Assembly: GCF_027066465.1 (NCBI RefSeq)
Contig: NZ_JAMONU010000095.1
Coordinates: forward strand, 1-11,379
Source of the DNA: Thermococcus sp.
GTDB lineage: Archaea > Methanobacteriota_B > Thermococci > Thermococcales > Thermococcaceae
Length of the DNA stretch: 11,379 bases
Direction: 5' to 3'
Positions 4,510 through 11,379 of this stretch are shown piece after piece (position 1 is the stretch's first letter; each line of letters begins with the position of its first letter). Position numbers and translations under genes: made by a program. The notes beneath the pieces are model-generated. The model had not been told where the DNA came from. It worked only from the letters and a program-made list of their open reading frames with translations, and did no database searches.

Positions 4510-5826
4510 ATGTACAGGACGCACTACTCGAGCGAGATAACCGAAGAACTCAACGGCCAGCGCGTTAAAGTTGCCGGCTGGGTGTTGGAAGTCAAGGACC
4601 TGGGTGGAATAAAGTTCCTCTGGCTCAGGGACAGGGAGGGAATAGTCCAGATTACCGCCCCGAAGAAGAAGGTTGACCCCGAGATATTCAAGCTCATTCC
4701 GAAGCTCAACAGTGAAGACGTCGTCGCGGTCGAGGGAATTGTAAACTTCACGCCCAAGGCGAAGCTCGGCTTTGAGATTCTCCCGGAGAAGCTCGAGGTC
4801 CTCAGCAGGGCGGAAACACCTCTACCCCTCGACCCGACCGGTAAAGTCAAGGCCGAGCTCGACACCCGCCTGGATAACCGCTTTATGGACGTCAGAAGGC
4901 CTGAGGTAATGGCGATTTTCAAGATACGCTCGAACGTTTTCAAGGCGGTCAGGGATTTCTTCCACAAGAACGGCTTCATCGAGATTCACACGCCCAAGAT
5001 TATAGCCACCGCCACAGAGGGAGGAACGGAACTGTTTCCCATGAAGTACTTCGAGAAGGATGCCTTCTTAGCCCAGAGTCCCCAGCTCTACAAACAGATG
5101 ATGATGGCCTCTGGACTGGACAGGGTTTACGAGATAGCGCCGATTTTCAGGGCGGAGGAACACAACACGACGCGCCATTTAAACGAAGCTTGGAGCATCG
5201 ACGCGGAGATGGCCTTCATCGAGAGTGAGGAGGAGGTAATGGAGCTCCTCGAGAGGCTCGTGGCCCATACAATCAACTACGTCCGCGAGCACAACGCGAA
5301 GGAACTCGAAACCCTCAGCTTTGAGCTGGAGGAGCCGAAGCTCCCGTTCCCGAGGCTGAGCTACGATAAGGCTCTTGAAATTCTCGCCGACCTCGGGAAG
5401 GAAATCCCATGGGGCGAAGATATAGACACCGAAGGGGAGAGGCTCCTCGGGAAGTACATGATGGAGAACGAGAACGCCCCGCTTTACTTCATTTACAAGT
5501 ATCCGAGTGAGGCCAAGCCTTTCTATATAATGAAATACGACGATAAGCCTGAAATCTGCAGGGCCTTCGATTTGGAGTACAGGGGGGTTGAGATAACATC
5601 AGGCGGCCAGAGGGAGCACCGCGCTGACGTTCTCGTCGAGCAGATAAAGGAGAAGGGGCTCAATCCGGCCAGCTTTGAGTTCTACCTCAAGGCCTTCCGC
5701 TACGGGATGCCCCCGCACGGCGGCTTCGGCCTTGGAGCGGAGAGGCTGATAAAGCAGATGCTCAACCTTCCGAACATCAGGGAGGTTATCCTGTTCCCGA
5801 GGGACAGGAAGAGGCTCACACCGTAA
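4510..5826 (+). CDS. aspS: aspartyl-tRNA synthetase (archaeal type)
   Basis: Charges tRNA-Asp with aspartate in the cytosol. From ATG 4510 the protein is 438 aa, the length and MYRTHYSSEIT start I recall for T. kodakarensis AspRS. ATG 4504 would add only Met-Ala and cannot be excluded. Residues about 1-100 form the OB-fold anticodon-binding domain. The class II catalytic domain follows: motif 1 (FFHKNGFIEIHTPKI, 150-164), TEGGTELFPMKYF (169-181), QSPQLYKQ (189-196), motif 2 (FRAEEHNTTRHLNEAW, 213-228) and motif 3 (GGFGLGAERLIKQM, 404-417). There is no bacterial GAD insertion, as expected for the archaeal form. K85 is present, but position 26 is Leu where I recall Trp in the T. kodakarensis enzyme; both have been linked to excluding tRNA-Asn. 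It is transcribed from its own promoter upstream. Confidence 0.96.
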   Translation: MYRTHYSSEITEELNGQRVKVAGWVLEVKDLGGIKFLWLRDREGIVQITAPKKKVDPEIFKLIPKLNSEDVVAVEGIVNFTPKAKLGFEILPEKLEVLSRAETPLPLDPTGKVKAELDTRLDNRFMDVRRPEVMAIFKIRSNVFKAVRDFFHKNGFIEIHTPKIIATATEGGTELFPMKYFEKDAFLAQSPQLYKQMMMASGLDRVYEIAPIFRAEEHNTTRHLNEAWSIDAEMAFIESEEEVMELLERLVAHTINYVREHNAKELETLSFELEEPKLPFPRLSYDKALEILADLGKEIPWGEDIDTEGERLLGKYMMENENAPLYFIYKYPSEAKPFYIMKYDDKPEICRAFDLEYRGVEITSGGQREHRADVLVEQIKEKGLNPASFEFYLKAFRYGMPPHGGFGLGAERLIKQMLNLPNIREVILFPRDRKRLTP

Positions 5827-5838
5827 GGCCTTTATACC
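5827..5838 (+). promoter_or_regulatory. TATA box for the surface-protein gene
   Basis: GGCCTTTATACC lies directly after the aspS stop. It predicts a start of transcription near 5859 and a leader of about 35 nt carrying the SD GGAGGT at 5883-5888. The surface-protein gene is thus probably expressed independently of aspS. Confidence 0.5.
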
Positions 5839-5895
5839 TCCCTTCCCTTTTTGAGTTAGGCTGACCAGTTTAACATACCCGTGGAGGTAGTGGGA

Positions 5896-7938
5896 ATGAG
5901 GAAACCCGTGGCTATAATCCTGATGGCTTTTATGGTTCTGTCACTGGGCTTTATCCCCGGTGTAAAAGCCGCAACGGTCCCGACTTACGCGAGCATCAGC
6001 GGTATCTCCCTCGAACTGGGTGATAAAGCCATCCTAGGGCCTTACAACGTGACCTTCGTCGATGTGAACCTCGCCTGGACGCAGGTTTACCTTCAGGTTA
6101 CTGGGCCGGAGGGAACGAAGACGGCCGTTCTTAACATCTCTCAGTCCCTTGTGTATCCATCGCCCACCAACGTAATGCTCAACGTTACCCTCAACTGGAT
6201 ACGCTCCGATACCAAGAGCATAATAATCACGATAAGCTCTCCCCTTACGAAGCTGTACTCCAACAAGGCGATTCCCGTTGGAACTCAGTTTACCCTTCCA
6301 GAGGGCTTTCCCCCAATAAAGGTCAAACTCGAGTCGGTTTCCTCCACCGGTGCAACGTTCCTCGTCACGATGCCATACGGAGCGCAGTACACCCTCAGCA
6401 TACCTAAGGGAGAAGCAAGGGGAGTTTCCTATCAGATTGACAGCATACACTCCTACATCAACTACCTCTACATTGAAGTCGTGAATGTGACGTCAAACCA
6501 GGGTGCCGTGATAAACCTTTACGTTCCAAGAGTTGCGACGACGAATCTCAGAATAGTAAGCCCGAACCAAGCCCAGCAGAGCACTGCTCAGACCCCTGAG
6601 GTGAGCACAACCCTTCTCTACGACGGTCTCCTCTACACCGGGGAGAAGCTCCAGATAAAGGACAACGGAACGAGCTACTACTTCCAGCTCGTTTCAGTTA
6701 TTCCGGACATGGTAAGGATGACCGTTTACAGGGAGAACAAAACCATCGGCACCTACACCCTTGAGGTCGGCGGCCTTCCAAGAGTCGTGGATGGCTCACC
6801 CTTTATGGTGTCAGTTCAGAGGGCTGAGCCTCAGTATAAGAGGGCTCTCGTGAGAATATACGGACCAATCAACGCTGAGGTGGTCCCGATACTCAGGTCG
6901 GCGAACGTTACGGTCAACATAACCGCCGTTCCAAAGCAGGTTCTCGTTGGGCAGGACATAGTCCTTTCAATAGGGGTTGAGAACCTCGGCAGAGGCGACG
7001 CCTACCAGCTCAACGTTGCCGCTCCAATTCCCAGCGGCTTCAAGCTCGTGAGCATGACCAAAAGCTGGCAGATAAACACCCTTCCTGCCTTTACAAAGCT
7101 TCCAATGCTTGTTTATGTTCTAAAACCCTTAAACGTTGGAAAATTTGATATTGGAAAGGTCATGGTAACGTATTACGACGACCAGAGCCTTGAAACTGGC
7201 AAAATGAAGACCGTCTACTCCGCTCCTCTTACAAACGTAATCGTCTACGGAATTCCTCAGCTGACCTTCAATGCGGCCGCTTACAACGGAACGTGGGGAA
7301 CCTACGTCACGGCCAAGCCAAACCAGACCGTCAAGCTTGCCGTAACCATAAGTGCATCCAGCGGCAACCCGGCGTACGAGTTCGTAAAGAACGCGACCCT
7401 CTATCTAACGCTGCCAAAGGGCGTTAAGGGGGCGAGCGTCCTTAAAGTTGGGGACATAAAGGCCGGTGAGAAGAAAACCGTCGTGACAGACCTCAAGGTT
7501 ACAGCCGAGAACCTTTCCCACGTGAGCGGGGTTCTCATCTACTACGACCCGCTTGGGAACGAGCACAGGATTACCCTCGGAAACCTCGTGACAATTAACA
7601 GCATACCGCCCAAAGTCATCGTAAAAGAGGTCAAAGTCTGGCCGAAGCCCGACGAGCTTCCGCAGTACATAAACCAGACCCTCGCCAAGATGGAGAACGC
7701 AACTCCCCTGGCTGAGCAGATAGCGGGCGTTGTCTCCCAGTACCTCCCGCCGAAAAACCAGAGCAACCCGTGGAAGCCCCTCACAGTGCTGTTCCTGATT
7801 ACAACCCTCGTTGCAGGCGCAGTCGCCTACAACTACTACAGCCAGCTTGAGAGACTCAAGCAGAAGGTGCTGAGAAAGAAGCAGAGGCGTCCAGGAGGGC
7901 TTCCCAAGAAGGAAGAGGAGGAAGAGCTTGAGCTTTGA
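5896..7938 (+). CDS. secreted, membrane-anchored S-layer/CARDB-like surface protein
   Basis: 680 aa from ATG 5896, chosen because GGAGGT (5883-5888) sits 7 nt upstream; the in-frame GTG at 5881 lies before that SD. A signal peptide covers residues 1-25 (hydrophobic IILMAFMVLSLGFIPG, cleavage likely after VKA). The body is rich in beta strand. Residues about 340-440 (VGQDIVLSIGVENLGRGDAY, then APIPSGFKLVS) resemble CARDB/DUF11 immunoglobulin-like repeats of the COG1361 S-layer type, and a second such unit may cover about 465-560. A single membrane helix (about 629-648, LTVLFLITTLVAGAVAYNYY) precedes a basic tail (KQKVLRKKQRR) ending in EEEEELEL, so the bulk faces outside and the tail lies in the cytosol. 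I count 15 N-x-S/T sequons and see no cysteines, typical of glycosylated archaeal surface proteins. The role (structural, adhesive or part of an export complex) is unknown. Confidence 0.82.
   Translation: MRKPVAIILMAFMVLSLGFIPGVKAATVPTYASISGISLELGDKAILGPYNVTFVDVNLAWTQVYLQVTGPEGTKTAVLNISQSLVYPSPTNVMLNVTLNWIRSDTKSIIITISSPLTKLYSNKAIPVGTQFTLPEGFPPIKVKLESVSSTGATFLVTMPYGAQYTLSIPKGEARGVSYQIDSIHSYINYLYIEVVNVTSNQGAVINLYVPRVATTNLRIVSPNQAQQSTAQTPEVSTTLLYDGLLYTGEKLQIKDNGTSYYFQLVSVIPDMVRMTVYRENKTIGTYTLEVGGLPRVVDGSPFMVSVQRAEPQYKRALVRIYGPINAEVVPILRSANVTVNITAVPKQVLVGQDIVLSIGVENLGRGDAYQLNVAAPIPSGFKLVSMTKSWQINTLPAFTKLPMLVYVLKPLNVGKFDIGKVMVTYYDDQSLETGKMKTVYSAPLTNVIVYGIPQLTFNAAAYNGTWGTYVTAKPNQTVKLAVTISASSGNPAYEFVKNATLYLTLPKGVKGASVLKVGDIKAGEKKTVVTDLKVTAENLSHVSGVLIYYDPLGNEHRITLGNLVTINSIPPKVIVKEVKVWPKPDELPQYINQTLAKMENATPLAEQIAGVVSQYLPPKNQSNPWKPLTVLFLITTLVAGAVAYNYYSQLERLKQKVLRKKQRRPGGLPKKEEEEELEL
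7780..7839 (+). other. C-terminal membrane anchor of the surface protein
   Basis: This encodes about 20 hydrophobic residues, LTVLFLITTLVAGAVAYNYY, followed at once by a strongly basic stretch. By the positive-inside rule the C-terminus is cytosolic and the large N-terminal part is exposed outside. Confidence 0.75.
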
Positions 7939-7947
7939 AGCCCAGCT

Positions 7948-7960
7948 ACCTTTTTAAATT
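7948..7960 (+). promoter_or_regulatory. TATA box for pth2-truD
   Basis: ACCTTTTTAAATT lies about 27 bp before ATG 7981, so the predicted transcript start coincides with the start codon. The leader then has CTTTTCTCCC rather than an SD, which fits a leaderless mRNA. Confidence 0.55.
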
Positions 7961-7980
7961 CTCCATTCCTCTTTTCTCCC

Positions 7981-8343
7981 ATGAGCGTGTTCAAGTACAA
8001 GCAGGTTATAGTCTCGCGGAAAGATTTGAAGCTCAGCAAGGGTAAGTTCGCAGTTCAAGTTGCTCACGGTGCAGTTACGGCGGCGTTTAAGGCTCAGAAG
8101 GAAAAGCCAGAGTGGTTTAAAGCGTGGTTCAGCGAGGGGCAGAAGAAGGTCGTCGTCAAGGCGGAGAACCTTGAGGAGCTGTTCCAGCTCAAGGAAAAGG
8201 CGGAAAGGCTTGGACTTCCGACGGCGCTCATAAGAGATGCCGGACTAACGGAAATTCCGCCCGGAACGGTTACCGTTCTCGCCATCGGACCCGGTCCGGA
8301 GGAGCTGGTTGACAGGGTTACCGGCCATCTCAAGCTGGTGTGA
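7981..8343 (+). CDS. pth2: peptidyl-tRNA hydrolase, archaeal/eukaryal type
   Basis: Cleaves the ester bond between tRNA and nascent peptide on drop-off peptidyl-tRNAs, recycling tRNA in the cytosol. At 120 aa it has the usual Pth2 length. Family marks are visible: the K-G-K-x-A-x-Q-x-x-H-G block (KGKFAVQVAHGAV, residues 20-32, with K20, Q26 and H29) and the DAGLTEIPPGTVTVLAIGP block (86-104) with D86. This fold is unrelated to bacterial Pth. The start is probably leaderless. Its stop is 3 bp before the truD start, so the two tRNA-related genes form an operon. Confidence 0.96.
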   Translation: MSVFKYKQVIVSRKDLKLSKGKFAVQVAHGAVTAAFKAQKEKPEWFKAWFSEGQKKVVVKAENLEELFQLKEKAERLGLPTALIRDAGLTEIPPGTVTVLAIGPGPEELVDRVTGHLKLV

Positions 8344-8346
8344 GGG

Positions 8347-9594
8347 ATGGACTACCGCGAGTTCTTCTCTCGGTTCCGGCACCTGAGCGAGAAGCCCGGG
8401 ATAGGGGGTAGAATCAAGGTCTTTCCCGAGGACTTCGTTGTTATCGAGGAACCACTCCCCCAGATTTTTGAGGGAAAAAAGCACGCGATTTTCCTCCTCA
8501 AAAAGCGAAACTGGGACACGATGGCGGTTATTAAGGAGGTTGCCAAGCGCGCCGGGATAAGCCACCGCGAGATTGGCTTCGCCGGAACGAAGGACAGGCA
8601 CGCGGTAACCTACCAGTACATAAGCGTGCCCGCCGAGGCTAAGGAGAAAGTTGAGTCGGTTCAAATCCGGGACGTTGAGCTGAGGTTCATATCCTACGGG
8701 AGGTTCATTAAACTCGGCCACCTGCTCGGCAACAGGTTCAGGATAATCGTCAGGGACGTTAGCGAGGACGCCTTTGAAAGGGCTAAGGAGATAATCAGGG
8801 AGCTCCGCGAGAAAGGTGGCTTCCCCAACTACTTCGGCTACCAGCGCTTCGGTGAAAAGAGGGTTGTGAACCATCTGATTGGAAAGCTCCTCCTTCAGGG
8901 AGAGTTTGAGGAGGCCGCTAAAATATTTCTCGGCTACGCCGACGGGAGCATGGAGGGTGATGAAGCCAGAAAGAACTTCTGGGAGACGGGAGACGTTGGT
9001 AGGGCCTTGGAGGAGTTCCCGCGCTTCCTCCGCTACGAGAGAACTCTGCTCTACACCTACAGGAAAACCAGAAGCTGGAAAAAGGCTTTCCTGTCCCTCC
9101 CGCTCCCGATAATGCGCATCTTCATCCACTCATACCAGAGTTACCTCTTCAACCTCTACCTGTCAAGGCGCATTGAAGAGCTACTTCTCGGCGAACCGCT
9201 CGTCGGCGATATAGTGGTTCAGGTAAAGGGGGGAATCCCGTACCGCGACAGAACATATCGCGTCACCGAGACGAACATCAACTTCGTTCGTGAGAAGGTG
9301 AGAAGAGGCGAGGCGATGGTTTCGGGCCCGCTCTTCGGCTTCGCGATGAGGAGAGCCAATGGAATTCCCGGCGAACTTGAGGGGGAAATTCTCGAGGAGG
9401 AAGGAATAACCCTTGAGACATTCAAAAGGCTCCCGAGGCCGATGGCAGAACCCGGTGGAAGGCGGGAACTTCTAATCCGCCCAGTAGGTATGACCTACGG
9501 CTACGTCCCCGGAACCGGAATGTGCTTCCGCTTCTTCCTCCCGAAAGGTGTCTATGCGACCAGTGTTTTGAGGGAAATCATGAAGGACCACTGA
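8347..9594 (+). CDS. truD: tRNA pseudouridine(13) synthase TruD
   Basis: Converts U13 of tRNAs (in archaea possibly also other sites) to pseudouridine. 415 aa, the expected size for archaeal TruD/Pus7-type enzymes. The N-terminal substrate segment is IKVFPEDFVVIEEP (23-36). The catalytic motif GFAGTKDRHAVTYQY (77-91) has the nucleophile D83. The NYFGYQRFG motif (161-169) is intact. The insertion (TRUD) domain occupies roughly 170-330, and the C-terminus has RRELLIRPVGMTYG. The start at ATG 8347 lies right behind GGTGTGAGGG, which overlaps the pth2 stop, so translation is probably coupled to pth2. Confidence 0.96.
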   Translation: MDYREFFSRFRHLSEKPGIGGRIKVFPEDFVVIEEPLPQIFEGKKHAIFLLKKRNWDTMAVIKEVAKRAGISHREIGFAGTKDRHAVTYQYISVPAEAKEKVESVQIRDVELRFISYGRFIKLGHLLGNRFRIIVRDVSEDAFERAKEIIRELREKGGFPNYFGYQRFGEKRVVNHLIGKLLLQGEFEEAAKIFLGYADGSMEGDEARKNFWETGDVGRALEEFPRFLRYERTLLYTYRKTRSWKKAFLSLPLPIMRIFIHSYQSYLFNLYLSRRIEELLLGEPLVGDIVVQVKGGIPYRDRTYRVTETNINFVREKVRRGEAMVSGPLFGFAMRRANGIPGELEGEILEEEGITLETFKRLPRPMAEPGGRRELLIRPVGMTYGYVPGTGMCFRFFLPKGVYATSVLREIMKDH

Positions 9595-9601
9595 AAGCAA
9601 A

Positions 9602-9613
9602 GCCTTATATTCC
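9602..9613 (+). promoter_or_regulatory. TATA box for the phosphoglycolate phosphatase gene
   Basis: GCCTTATATTCC lies about 36 bp before ATG 9643. The predicted transcript start is near 9633, leaving a leader of about 10 nt that contains the SD GGTGAG (9634-9639). Confidence 0.5.
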
Positions 9614-9642
9614 CGCAACCTTTCCCGTCTTCGGGTGAGAGA

Positions 9643-10383
9643 ATGAGGATTAAGGCGATATCCCTCGACATAGACGGCACGATAACGTACCGAGACAGGA
9701 CGCTGAGCATCGACGCCCTGAAGGCTATAAGGCTCGCCGAGAAGCTCGGCGTTCCGGTCATGCTGGTCACTGGGAACTCCGTTCCATTCGCTGAAGCCGC
9801 GGCCGTTTTCATAGGAACGAGCGGACCGGTCATAGCTGAAGACGGCGGGGCGCTCTCGCTGAAGGGCGAGGGAACGATGAGGAAGCGCGTTTTTCTGACC
9901 GATATGGACGAGGAGTGGATACTCTGGAGCGAGCTGAAGAAACGCCATCCTGGGGCAGAGCTGAGCTACTCGACGATGGAGCGGAAGGCTGGTCTCGTTA
10001 TAAGGAGAACGGTTCCCGTTGAGGCCGTCAGGGAAATCATAGAGGAGCTGGGGCTTAACCTGGTGGCCGTGGATTCGGGCTTCGCAATCCACGTGAAGAA
10101 GCCCTGGATTAACAAGGGGACCGGGATAGAGAAGGCCTGCGAGTTCCTCGGAATAAAGCCGGACGAAGTTGCCCACGTCGGTGACGGCGAGAACGACCTC
10201 GATGCCTTTAGAGTTGTCGGCTACCGCGTTGCCATTGCCCAGGCCCCCGAGAGCCTCAAGCAGAAAGCCGACTACGTTACCGAGAAGCCCTACGGAGACG
10301 GCGGGGCGGAGGCGGTAGTGCACATCCTCAAGAAGTTTGGCTACCTGGGTGAGGACGATGAGAATCCGCCCGGCGACCCTTGA
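9643..10383 (+). CDS. archaeal phosphoglycolate phosphatase (HAD superfamily, TA0175 type)
   Basis: A 246-aa HAD phosphatase of the Cof-like group, with motifs in order: DIDGT with nucleophile D9 and acid/base D11, the T43-G44-N45 motif II (VTGN), K158 (KPWINKGTGI) as motif III, and GDGEND (180-185) as motif IV. A type-IIB cap lies between about 80 and 155. The match to archaeal phosphoglycolate phosphatase is strong in motif context and length; the family removes 2-phosphoglycolate, a product of oxidative damage or side reactions. Other small sugar phosphates are possible substrates. The tail GEDDENPPGDP is encoded by DNA that also holds the SD and first codons of the GNAT gene (26-bp overlap), so the C-terminus may be shaped by the overlap. 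The start follows GGTGAG. Confidence 0.88.
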   Translation: MRIKAISLDIDGTITYRDRTLSIDALKAIRLAEKLGVPVMLVTGNSVPFAEAAAVFIGTSGPVIAEDGGALSLKGEGTMRKRVFLTDMDEEWILWSELKKRHPGAELSYSTMERKAGLVIRRTVPVEAVREIIEELGLNLVAVDSGFAIHVKKPWINKGTGIEKACEFLGIKPDEVAHVGDGENDLDAFRVVGYRVAIAQAPESLKQKADYVTEKPYGDGGAEAVVHILKKFGYLGEDDENPPGDP

Positions 10384-11191
10384 CGACGTTGGGAAAATAG
10401 TTGAACTCCACACATACGGAAGAGATGTGGTCGGTAGCCTTTACGAGCGCTACGCTCAGGGCGGTCCCTGGATGGCAGTTGAGACCCTTGCGGTTCATCT
10501 CAACAACCTCCTGCTCGATGACCAGATGGCGGCCGTTGCTGAACTCGACGGCAAGGTCGTTGGAGAGGTCGAAGTGTTCTTTTCGGAGGAGCCGATTTTG
10601 GGCAGGCTCAGGAACATAGCCCATGTTGACGTTATCGAGGTTCATCCGGCCTACCGGGGCAGGGGAATTGGAACGGCCTTAATGGAGTTCGTTGAAGAGG
10701 TTGCCCGTGAGAGGGGAGCGGAACTGATGACTGTTCAGCCCGACAAAGAGGCAGAGGGCTTCTACGAGAAGCTCGGCTTTAATGTGGAGCTGTTCTGGGG
10801 GAAGCTCGTCAGGGTGTGCACTGGCGGGAGTGGAAGCGTGATACCCGCAAGCTTTACGTGGGAGGAGGTCAGGGATTTGGAGCTGATAGCTGGAAGGTTT
10901 CAAAGCTCGTGCAGTGTTTTCTTTTCGGCCGTTAGGGACAGCATCGCCGGAATTCACTACACGGTGGAAACGGGCAGAAGCGGAGGCTCGTACTACGCGT
11001 TGAGAAACCTGCCGGGGAGGAATGGTGCCGCAATGTTTCTGCGGGGCTGGCTTGAAGACGTTAAACCGGTTCTCGCGAGGGCCAGAAGTCTTGGTTTCTC
11101 GGAAGTTCTCACGGTTCTTCCGGAGGGGACTGAGAGCTTTGGTGCTGAGGAGCTGGGAAAGATAAAGGTTGTCGGAAAAGAACTCACTTGA
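10358..11191 (+). CDS. GNAT N-acetyltransferase with a degenerate second GNAT-like domain
   Basis: 277 aa from ATG 10358, chosen because GGTGAGGA (10349-10356) precedes it and MRIRPATLDD is the classic GNAT opening; an upstream in-frame TTG at 10337 is less likely. The first GNAT domain covers about 1-150: DVIEVHPAYRGRGIGTALM (91-109) is motif A with the acetyl-CoA phosphate-binding R/G-x-G-x-G loop, and EGFYEKLGFNVE (133-144) is motif B. Residues about 165-277 lack an RGxGIG loop but end in LARARSLGFSEVLTVLPEGT and a LGKIKVVGKEL stretch that resemble a second, decayed GNAT domain. It acetylates an unidentified amine (protein N-terminus, lysine or small molecule). It overlaps the phosphatase gene by 26 bp, suggesting coupled translation, and its stop overlaps the convergent M20 gene by 8 bp. 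Confidence 0.85.
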   Translation: MRIRPATLDDVGKIVELHTYGRDVVGSLYERYAQGGPWMAVETLAVHLNNLLLDDQMAAVAELDGKVVGEVEVFFSEEPILGRLRNIAHVDVIEVHPAYRGRGIGTALMEFVEEVARERGAELMTVQPDKEAEGFYEKLGFNVELFWGKLVRVCTGGSGSVIPASFTWEEVRDLELIAGRFQSSCSVFFSAVRDSIAGIHYTVETGRSGGSYYALRNLPGRNGAAMFLRGWLEDVKPVLARARSLGFSEVLTVLPEGTESFGAEELGKIKVVGKELT

Positions 11192-11379
11192 GGAACTCGA
11201 GGGCCAATGCGACTTCCATAGCCGTTCCAAGATACAAGACGTCCTCGTCCACGTTGAACTTTGGATGGTGCGGCGGGTAGATTATTCCCTTCTTCTCGTT
11301 CCTTATTCCGAGTGCCAGGAACGCCCCGGGAACGCGCTGGAGGTAGTAGGCGAAGTCCTCCGCGCCCATGGATTGGGGA
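11184..11379 (-). CDS. M20-family metallopeptidase/amidohydrolase, C-terminal fragment
   Basis: The minus-strand frame is open to the window edge and ends at 11184. It gives the last 64 or so residues: PQSMGAEDFAYYLQRVPGAF, then LALGIRN, YPPHHPKFNVDEDVLYLGTAM. The S/T-MGAEDFAYYL and H-H-P-x-F-x-x-DED-LxxG patterns are hallmarks of the M20D group (CpsA carboxypeptidase, IAA-amino-acid and hippurate hydrolases). The E in GAEDF and the first H of the HHPKF element are near the metal centre in the family. The likely activity is release of amino acids from N-acylated or peptide substrates. The rest lies outside the window. An internal ATG at 11367-11369 is not the true start. Confidence 0.9.
   Translation of the reverse strand, partial: PQSMGAEDFAYYLQRVPGAFLALGIRNEKKGIIYPPHHPKFNVDEDVLYLGTAMEVALALEFLK

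Noticed and set aside
5881..5895. GTG 5881 as start of the surface protein
   Set aside because: It would place the SD GGAGGT (5883-5888) inside the coding region and put charged residues before a classic Met-Arg-Lys signal peptide. ATG 5896 fits better.
8245..9129. Long open frame (294 codons) on the minus strand opposite truD
   Set aside because: It lies fully over the well-supported pth2/truD sequence, lacks an SD and promoter, and its translation is low-complexity Leu/Glu/Val text with no family pattern. It is a shadow of the GC-rich coding bias.
9624..9635. CCCG-TCTT-CGGG hairpin touching the SD of the phosphatase gene
   Set aside because: The stem is only 4 bp and most of it lies upstream of the predicted transcript start (about 9633), so it is probably not in the mRNA.
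9472..10413. Open frame of 313 codons on the minus strand opposite truD end and the phosphatase
   Set aside because: It is antisense to clear HAD motifs, crosses the truD-phosphatase boundary, and has no recognisable domain or ribosome binding site.

Overview
The window comes from a hyperthermophilic euryarchaeon of the Thermococcales, most likely Thermococcus. The AspRS matches the T. kodakarensis enzyme as I remember it, from its start residues to its 438-aa length. Archaeal-type genes (pth2, truD, a TA0175-like phosphoglycolate phosphatase, an archaeal KH/NusA-like protein) fill most of the DNA. Start codons follow GGTGA/GGAGGT ribosome binding sites, and upstream regions carry archaeal TATA-like boxes of the CTTTAAA/CCTTTATA type. 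Genes are tightly packed. I see no tRNA, rRNA, CRISPR array or intact insertion sequence.

Bases 1-3166 are the accessory-looking part. A truncated DUF4392 (glutamate cyclase-like) gene ends against a convergent minus-strand pair: a small Roadblock/LC7-like protein (252-617) and a 275-aa protein with two helix-turn-helix segments (595-1422). The C-terminal half of that larger protein looks like an IS481/rve-type integrase core whose DDE residues are gone. Across an AT-rich 183-bp divergent intergenic region with a helically phased direct repeat lies a plus-strand operon. It encodes a V4R/TRAPP-like protein without cysteines (1606-2088), a canonical Roadblock/LC7 (MglB-like) protein (2095-2448), and a protein with two PATAN/DUF4388-like repeats (2492-3166). 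I read this as one regulatory or polarity module: two Roadblock proteins, a possible ligand- or partner-binding protein, a PATAN adaptor, and a regulator recruited from a transposase. No MglA-type GTPase is encoded within the window.

Bases 3207-11191 are mostly housekeeping genes on the plus strand: an HD-domain phosphohydrolase, a KH-domain NusA-like protein, aspS, a large signal-peptide-bearing and membrane-anchored surface protein, pth2-truD (3 bp apart), and phosphoglycolate phosphatase overlapping a GNAT acetyltransferase. Many act on tRNA or translation (AspRS, Pth2, TruD). The window ends in a convergent, truncated M20 peptidase/amidohydrolase on the minus strand.

The best leads are the catalytically dead integrase-like regulator with its Roadblock/V4R/PATAN neighbours, and a Leu where I recall Trp26 in AspRS, a residue linked to tRNA-Asp/tRNA-Asn discrimination.
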